Shown here piece by piece: positions 59,501 to 64,000 of a DNA stretch of 64,000 nucleotides. Each line of letters begins with the position of its first letter. Position 1 is the stretch's first letter. This DNA comes from Megaleporinus macrocephalus. Its lineage: Eukaryota > Chordata > Actinopteri > Characiformes > Anostomidae. A program made the position numbers and the translations under genes. Where the stretch lies: positions 13,423,962 through 13,487,961 of the forward strand of contig CM038720.1 in assembly GCA_021613375.1 (NCBI GenBank), in the 5' to 3' direction. The notes under the pieces are model-generated. The model was not told where the DNA came from. It saw only the letters and a program-made list of their open reading frames with translations, and searched no databases.

Positions 59501-60588
59501 TGCCCCAGTGCTGCCTGTATAATATGGGTCACATACTTATTTAATGAATGCATCATTTATTTTGACTTATTATTTATTAATTCATTTCTGTATTTATTTC
59601 AGTATTTATTAATATATTCTCCTCCCACACTTTCAATACTTTGTACTGTTCTGTACATGATATCAGTATCTTTATCTTGTCAACCTTTTGTCAACTGTTT
59701 ATGATATTTGCAAAAAATTATAAAAACAAAATATCAATAAAATGTATAAATGTATTAATTTGACCCAAACAGTTTGCAATGAAATAAAGGACAAATTAAT
59801 ACAAATAAGCGTTGTTACTATTTAGTTATTTTTAATCCCCAACCAGTGTATTCTTATTCCGTATATCATATTATGTGGTCATAATATGCAACTTTGTGCG
59901 TAAAAAAAGTTTTTTTTATTTCACCCCTGACAAGAAAGATTTTAGGGTCTACAGGTTATAATCCATTTCAGCAGGACGCATATGACACATAAAATCTATC
60001 AATAGCAATGATCTCTTACCTTGGAGCCCTGCATAAGGGACAGACATGACAGGTGATTAGAAGGGGCTGGGGGACTTCTTGTATGTCTTGACATGCTGGC
60101 TTCATCTGTTTGCTTTATTAAGAGAAAGTCAGGAAGATTCAGGAAGATTAGAGATCGGGATGTAATTGTCTTGTGATGTCAAAATAACAAAAGTTGCTTT
60201 CTTGAGATCACAACTTATCTTGAAATCATTAGGAAAATAACGACATGTGTTAACTAGAGCTCACAAGATCATCTTATGGTAACAGTTCAGAAAATTCTAA
60301 CTATCTTATGAGCTCTCTGGACTTAAGCAAACGACTATTACTGAAAATCACGCAATCTATAGTTTAAACCCACATTACAAAAATATGTACCTTCTTTACA
60401 GGGGTGCTGTGCCAGGGATCGAAAGCAAAACCTGGAAAAAAGCATTTCACATTAAATATTGTGTGACGGTTGACAGTATATAACTATATATACATCATAT
60501 ATACATTTTTTCATCTATAGTTACCATTTCTGGACATGGGGAATCGGTTTCCAATCCCCTTTAAGTCATCTTTTTCTTTGTTTTCCAT
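47551..60588 (-). CDS. ccdc62: Coiled-coil domain-containing protein 62 (CCDC62)
   Basis: CCDC62 is a coiled-coil protein reported as an oestrogen-receptor coactivator, and needed for acrosome formation in mouse sperm. Exons (minus strand): 60525-60588, 60391-60431, 60020-60112, 58473-58665, 56880-57046, 55347-55448, 55078-55249, 54751-54852, 53550-53638, 51888-51988, about 49778-50104, 49544-49658, 47715-47930, 47551-47613. Landmarks: STIQKQRMELQLLIAELKDR, STQVGQLQVHEEELGSMLKL, DELLALARSKQERTESELLC and SRLQRLLAESQQMVASLER near the end. Exons 1-10 and 12-14 join in phase; the exon near 50 kb does not read cleanly. The protein ends RTKECDK. Start: MENKEKDDLKGIGN at 60588. Confidence 0.92.
48681..49432. 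mobile_element. Non-autonomous hAT-type element, about 750 bp
   Basis: The ends 'cagaggtgttaagtaac' and (reverse-complemented right end) 'caaaggagtcaaaagta' are similar. Flanks 'taggaacc' (48673-48680) and 'taggtacc' (49433-49440) agree at 7 of 8, fitting an 8-bp target duplication. The interior is the familiar fish 'acttaagtagaaattttgg' repeat and has no coding frame. Confidence 0.85.
49778..50104 (-). CDS. ccdc62: ccdc62 exon 11, reading frame changes inside
   Basis: The acceptor before 50104 fits phase and gives SSGAVVKISGDSETDSKTFL. From about 50000 a second frame looks real (CYGAAVVLHCCDCSNKATEV), and from about 49875 a third (VKVINCATETPVLLVNVSTK). The last and first frames are the same, and total length to the 'gtggga' donor restores phase. 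Two compensating indels, a small intron with weak sites, or assembly errors could explain this. Confidence 0.5.
50209..50290. repeat. Small palindromic repeat
   Basis: It contains 'ttaagtaatgcactggtgcg' and 'ccatttaaggtggaac'. A related palindrome is at 61620-61675 ('ttccaccttaaatagcgcag'). Splice-like edges here look exon-like but are better explained by the repeat. Confidence 0.5.
51455..51600. mobile_element. Short dispersed repeat ('cattcattcatcttttaacc')
   Basis: It resembles a widespread fish repeat opening with 'attcattcatctt' and 'gcttatccaactgg'. Boundaries are approximate. It is in a ccdc62 intron. Confidence 0.45.
57530..58010 (+). mobile_element. Tc1/mariner transposase remnant, antisense in a ccdc62 intron
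   Basis: The plus-strand frame reads RVGGSVMVWGMFSWHSLGPF, then FQQDNTTRPTARNV, a stop, HWLEEHDPDFQVLP, a stop, and GLNLVEHLWDHLNHHVYSMD. These are the two downstream catalytic blocks of a Tc1-like DDE transposase (QQDN and N-IEHLWD, with Ile to Val). Stops show it is dead. Terminal repeats were not found. Confidence 0.9.
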
Positions 60589-63047
60589 TTTTTCTAGGAA
60601 GTTTAACACTGTCCACTTGTACAGTGTCAGATGAGTGTAGCTGGTTTCTAAATAACAGACCCGCTGCACATTGGGCTGAAGTTCTGGTGCCTAATTTTAG
60701 GCCACTTTAAGAGACGACAGCGAGCTGACTGAACTGACTGCAGCATAGGAAGCTTCCCAACAGCCATTTCCAGCCATCCAACGAATTATATCATCAAACT
60801 AAACTCGTTTTATGGGGAAGACAGATCACCAGTCTACAGTAACCTATGACTAATTTTACAACACTACTAACATTAGTCTCTCACTAACAGTCTCTATAAC
60901 ATCGCGATTATGACACTTGAACGTATTCTGGAGCAGCAATACTGGCAGAAATATGTCCCTCGTCCAAACTTATATGGATAATAATTGTTTCACAGCGATT
61001 CTCTTCTCTTCTGCGATTTCATTACAACTTTTGAAATGTCTTGTTGTGATGAGAGATGACCGCGCTAAGCTAGCCAACAAACTGACTGAATAAAAAAGCG
61101 AATTAACTAAACTAGGATTCTACGACTTCCCCACAGTCCTTGATTTCACTCGTAAGCACGCATTTTACACGACTGCTTTGACCGTTCTTTTAATTTCAGT
61201 GAAGAAGTTTGTATTCGCCGTTATATACCCAAGCAGGCATTACCGCAGACAGCCATTCGCCCCGAGCCGTCGGCAGGACCCGGAGCTCCAGACTGTGGAG
61301 GTGTGCTCTGAAGCTGAGAAACTGTTTCTGTGTTTACTGAAACAAAGTCTCTGAAAGGTTTATGTAATAATGCTTGAGCTTGTACTCAAGAGAAAGCAAT
61401 ATTGAGAGTGTTTACGAGGTATGTGTCGTGATGCCATTGTGTTACGGAGTGAAGGGTCCTGTGTTTTTTGGTAAATTAGCGCGTTAGCTAGCGTGGCTAA
61501 TGAATGGAGGGGTGGCAGCAGTTCTGTAGGGGTTGCCGTAAAACTCAGACTCGCTACCAGTTTTTCTGGAAACGCTCAACTGTTTGCTTTTTAAAGATAG
61601 CTTTTATTCGGATTCCACGTTCCACCTTAAATAGCGCAGCAGCTACTGCTCCACCGTTTAAGGCTGAACGGGGAATTCGAAGAAGAAGCTCACTTCAGTC
61701 ACGTCTGTCTTCAGGTTTACGCTCAATAACGGCTTCAGTTCTGTAGATGATAACAACTGAGCAGCCCGGCTCTTTCGTACCAACGCTGTGCTCTTCGTAT
61801 TTTGTGACGGTTAAAGTTTAGATTAGGCCGCGAGTGTCTTCAAGGAAGATTTCAGAGCCTTGGCTGTAATGACAGCTGCTGGATATCTTGGGCTTAGACC
61901 CAGTATAGAAGTCTGGCCTGAGTTTGGAAGAATGCCTTCCTGCATATTACGCTGCATATGCTGTATTAGCCACTGATATAACGCAATATACGCGTATACT
62001 TGCATATTTACTGACGAGTAACGTTGTCTAAATTATAGCTGACCTTTTTATATATGAAATAGTGAGTCCTTTTTATTTGGATTGCTGTCATTATTGTGTA
62101 GTTCAGTGTTTTTAATTTACGTCAGTTTTTGGTTTGGCTGCATTTAGTACAATATGATGGTTTAGATGTTTAAGGGTAGTGTGGCTGGTACAGCTCCAGT
62201 GCTCCCCAGAATACATTTAGGAAATTAACACGTTGTTGGCTGTAATAGTTTCTATTAAGGGCAGGAAGTGGGGTGTACTGATAGTTTAGAGATGCACCAA
62301 TTTATAGGAATTGTGTATCTGATATATTACTTCTACAATTCCCATGTAATGTATATATGTATAAAATGTAAAATGCTGGACTGGTTCTTTCTGGATCAAA
62401 CCAGTGTTTCTCAATCCTGGTCCTGGCGGACCACTACTCTTCTGTATTTTGTATTTTCCTTGCTTAAAACGCCCAGTTCAAATCAGGATGGAAGTATTGG
62501 TGAACTAGTTAGTTGAATCAGGTGTTATGGGAGCAGGGAAGATACTAAAATGTGCAGAGCAGTGGACCCCCAGGACTAGGATTGAGAAACACTGGCCTAA
62601 ACATTCTGATCCTTTGTAGTACAATTAATTCATTATCAAATATCGGTTTGAACATTTTTAAGCAAATATCAAGGTAATTCTAAGCCCATTGACCATCCCT
62701 AAGATATTTTTTAGGTTTAATCTTACAAGTACAACAGGGCTTCAAATCTGTACTGAACAGATTGGTATGATAAAAAAATGGATATTGTTCTCCACAGGGA
62801 AAGACCACAAAATAGCTCGTCTGTTGCAAACTAGTGTAATGTAAGCAGTGCAACCATAGACTGGATGTACCCAGTTGTCTAGTTGTAATCACTAACAATG
62901 GCAATGAAAGTGGTGTTTTTTTATTAAATGACTGTCTGACTAGGATGAGTTGAAATCATTATATTTGCAAGTCATGGCGTGAGCTGTTTTTGTTAGTTGG
63001 TCTTGTTGTAAAATGTTCTCAGTACAAACTCTTATTTTTGTGTTTAG
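60589..63047. promoter_or_regulatory. Divergent region between ccdc62 and denr
   Basis: The two genes face away from each other, so both promoters should lie here. 61240-61300 is locally GC-rich ('ccgagccgtcggcaggaccc'), and 'tttacgag' followed by 'gtatgt' near 61418 is a candidate donor of a non-coding first denr exon, to be joined to the acceptor at 63047. Exact start sites cannot be seen. Confidence 0.45.
62401..62595. mobile_element. MITE with 25-bp terminal inverted repeats, about 195 bp
   Basis: The left end 'ccagtgtttctcaatcctgg' and the right end, reverse-complemented, 'ccagtgtttctcaatcctag' are nearly identical. It is non-coding, in the presumed first intron of denr. Its ends resemble the hAT-type MITE at 38325, but flanking duplications are not convincing. 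Confidence 0.85.
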
Positions 63048-63058
63048 ATTAACACATT

Positions 63059-63850
63059 ATGGCTACTACTGAGAATGCAGAGTCAGGCTCACCAGAGAAC
63101 AAAGTGGATCGATCTGACCCGGATGCTAAGTACCCCCTAAAAGTGCTTTACTGTGGAGGTAGGCAAATAGTCCATATAGTAACTGTGATTGACAAAACCA
63201 ATGCCTTTCACACTAACAGGCTAGTTTTATTTGATGGTTGTGTTTATTTATAGTTTGTATCCTATATTCTACAATTTTCTTATCTTCCAGTGTTTTCTTT
63301 AATGTCAGTTTTGATATTAGTCTACCTTATGGCTAACATATCTCCTCCTTGTGTCCTTCTTTTCAGTATGCTCTCTACCAACAGAGGTATGACTATCTTT
63401 GCCTTTGTTTTAATAAGAGAAGACATAGAATAATGTAAAATAACCATGATCAATTTTTTACTAGATTTTAAGTTTTATGTAAAGCTGTTTAATATCTGTT
63501 TCTAAAAAAAAAAAACACACCAAAGCATGTGTTCTTTTTCTGTTTGCAGTACTGTGAGTACATGCCTGAGCCAGCGAAATGCAGACAGTGGCTTGAGAAA
63601 AATTTCCCAGATGTGTTTGCTAGGATGACTCTTGGTAATCCCTGCTTTTTCCCCCTTTTCCTGTATTGCAGTTGTTCCTTTAAACATGCGTTCAGCCCAA
63701 TTTTATATGTTGTTGGTATGTATATATTATAATTTCTTGACGTTTATGTCTTTGCAGGAAATGCACCCAGGCAGGAAACAGGAGGTGGAGGAGGAAGTGT
63801 AGAGGCACCTCCTGTTGTAGAGGAGGAGGAAAAGAAAAAGCAGAAAAGAG
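63059..63850 (+). CDS. denr: Density-regulated protein (DENR), N-terminal exons, gene runs off the window
   Basis: DENR pairs with MCTS1 to remove deacylated tRNA from 40S subunits and allow ribosome recycling and reinitiation; it acts in the cytosol. Four coding exons are visible: 63059-63158, 63367-63386, 63550-63634, 63758-63850 (95 codons of about 200). Phases join: [40 protein letters not shown], then a Gly-rich/acidic linker and [10 protein letters not shown]. Cys32, Cys35, Cys42 and Cys51 form the CX2CX6CX8C zinc-binding pattern of the N-terminus. The SUI1 domain must lie beyond 64000. The ATG lies 11 bp after an acceptor at 63047, so the first exon is non-coding. Confidence 0.96.
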
Positions 63851-64000
63851 GTAGGGAAGTAGATTCATAGGCACTTGTTCCTAAAATTCACAACATTTTA
63901 GACTAGAAATGAGCAGATTCCACAATTTTACTACAAAACTAATTCTTTTACTGAACAGTTTAGCCAAAGTGGTAGAAGCGTTAACATTTCAACTTAGCAA
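63851..64000 (+). other. denr: denr intron, cut by the window end
   Basis: It starts with the donor 'gtaggg'; no further exon is visible before the window ends. Confidence 0.8.

Overview
The window is vertebrate DNA, most likely from an otophysan teleost (a characiform is my best guess). The reasons are many short exons with GT..AG introns, AT-rich introns, and a dense load of fish-type repeats: Tc1/mariner pieces, hAT-type MITEs, an L2-like LINE tail and a palindromic MITE seen four times. The species call is inference.

Layout. 1-16 kb has no confidently recognised gene. It holds a 26-bp minisatellite, a roughly 6-kb region bounded by inverted arms that each carry a broken MADF-like (Myb/SANT-like) reading frame around a tandemly duplicated OB-fold-like pseudogene, a possible small membrane-protein gene (10.5-11.2 kb), a 1.3-kb hAT-type element with a perfect 8-bp target duplication, and a 40-bp minisatellite. 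From 16.0 to 46.1 kb, minus strand, lies hip1r (huntingtin-interacting protein 1 related). I assembled 34 coding exons that stay in phase through 1273 codons (ANTH domain, coiled coil, THATCH/I-LWEQ domain, Pro-rich tail). From 47.6 to 60.6 kb, minus strand, lies ccdc62 (14 exons). From 63.06 kb to the window end, plus strand, are the first four coding exons of denr.

How the genes relate. HIP1R links clathrin-coated membranes to actin, CCDC62 is a coiled-coil protein with testis roles in mammals, and DENR acts in ribosome recycling and reinitiation. They are not a pathway; they are a conserved neighbourhood (the same three genes adjoin on human 12q24). ccdc62 and denr point away from each other across about 2.5 kb, and ccdc62 ends about 1.5 kb upstream of hip1r.

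Most notable. (1) hip1r carries an internal amplification of coiled-coil exons (three copies of a 195-nt exon alternating with two copies of a 111-nt exon, all phase 0), adding 204 residues. (2) The next hip1r intron is about 93% filled by a 7.5-kb, 24-bp satellite whose unit resembles the terminal inverted repeat of a Tc1-like element found intact elsewhere in the same gene. The array has higher-order structure and ends in a short inverted block. (3) The hip1r tail holds a Leu/Pro-rich repeat of about 52 residues encoded by an exonic minisatellite. (4) One ccdc62 exon changes reading frame internally. No RNA genes, CRISPR arrays or bacterial features were seen.
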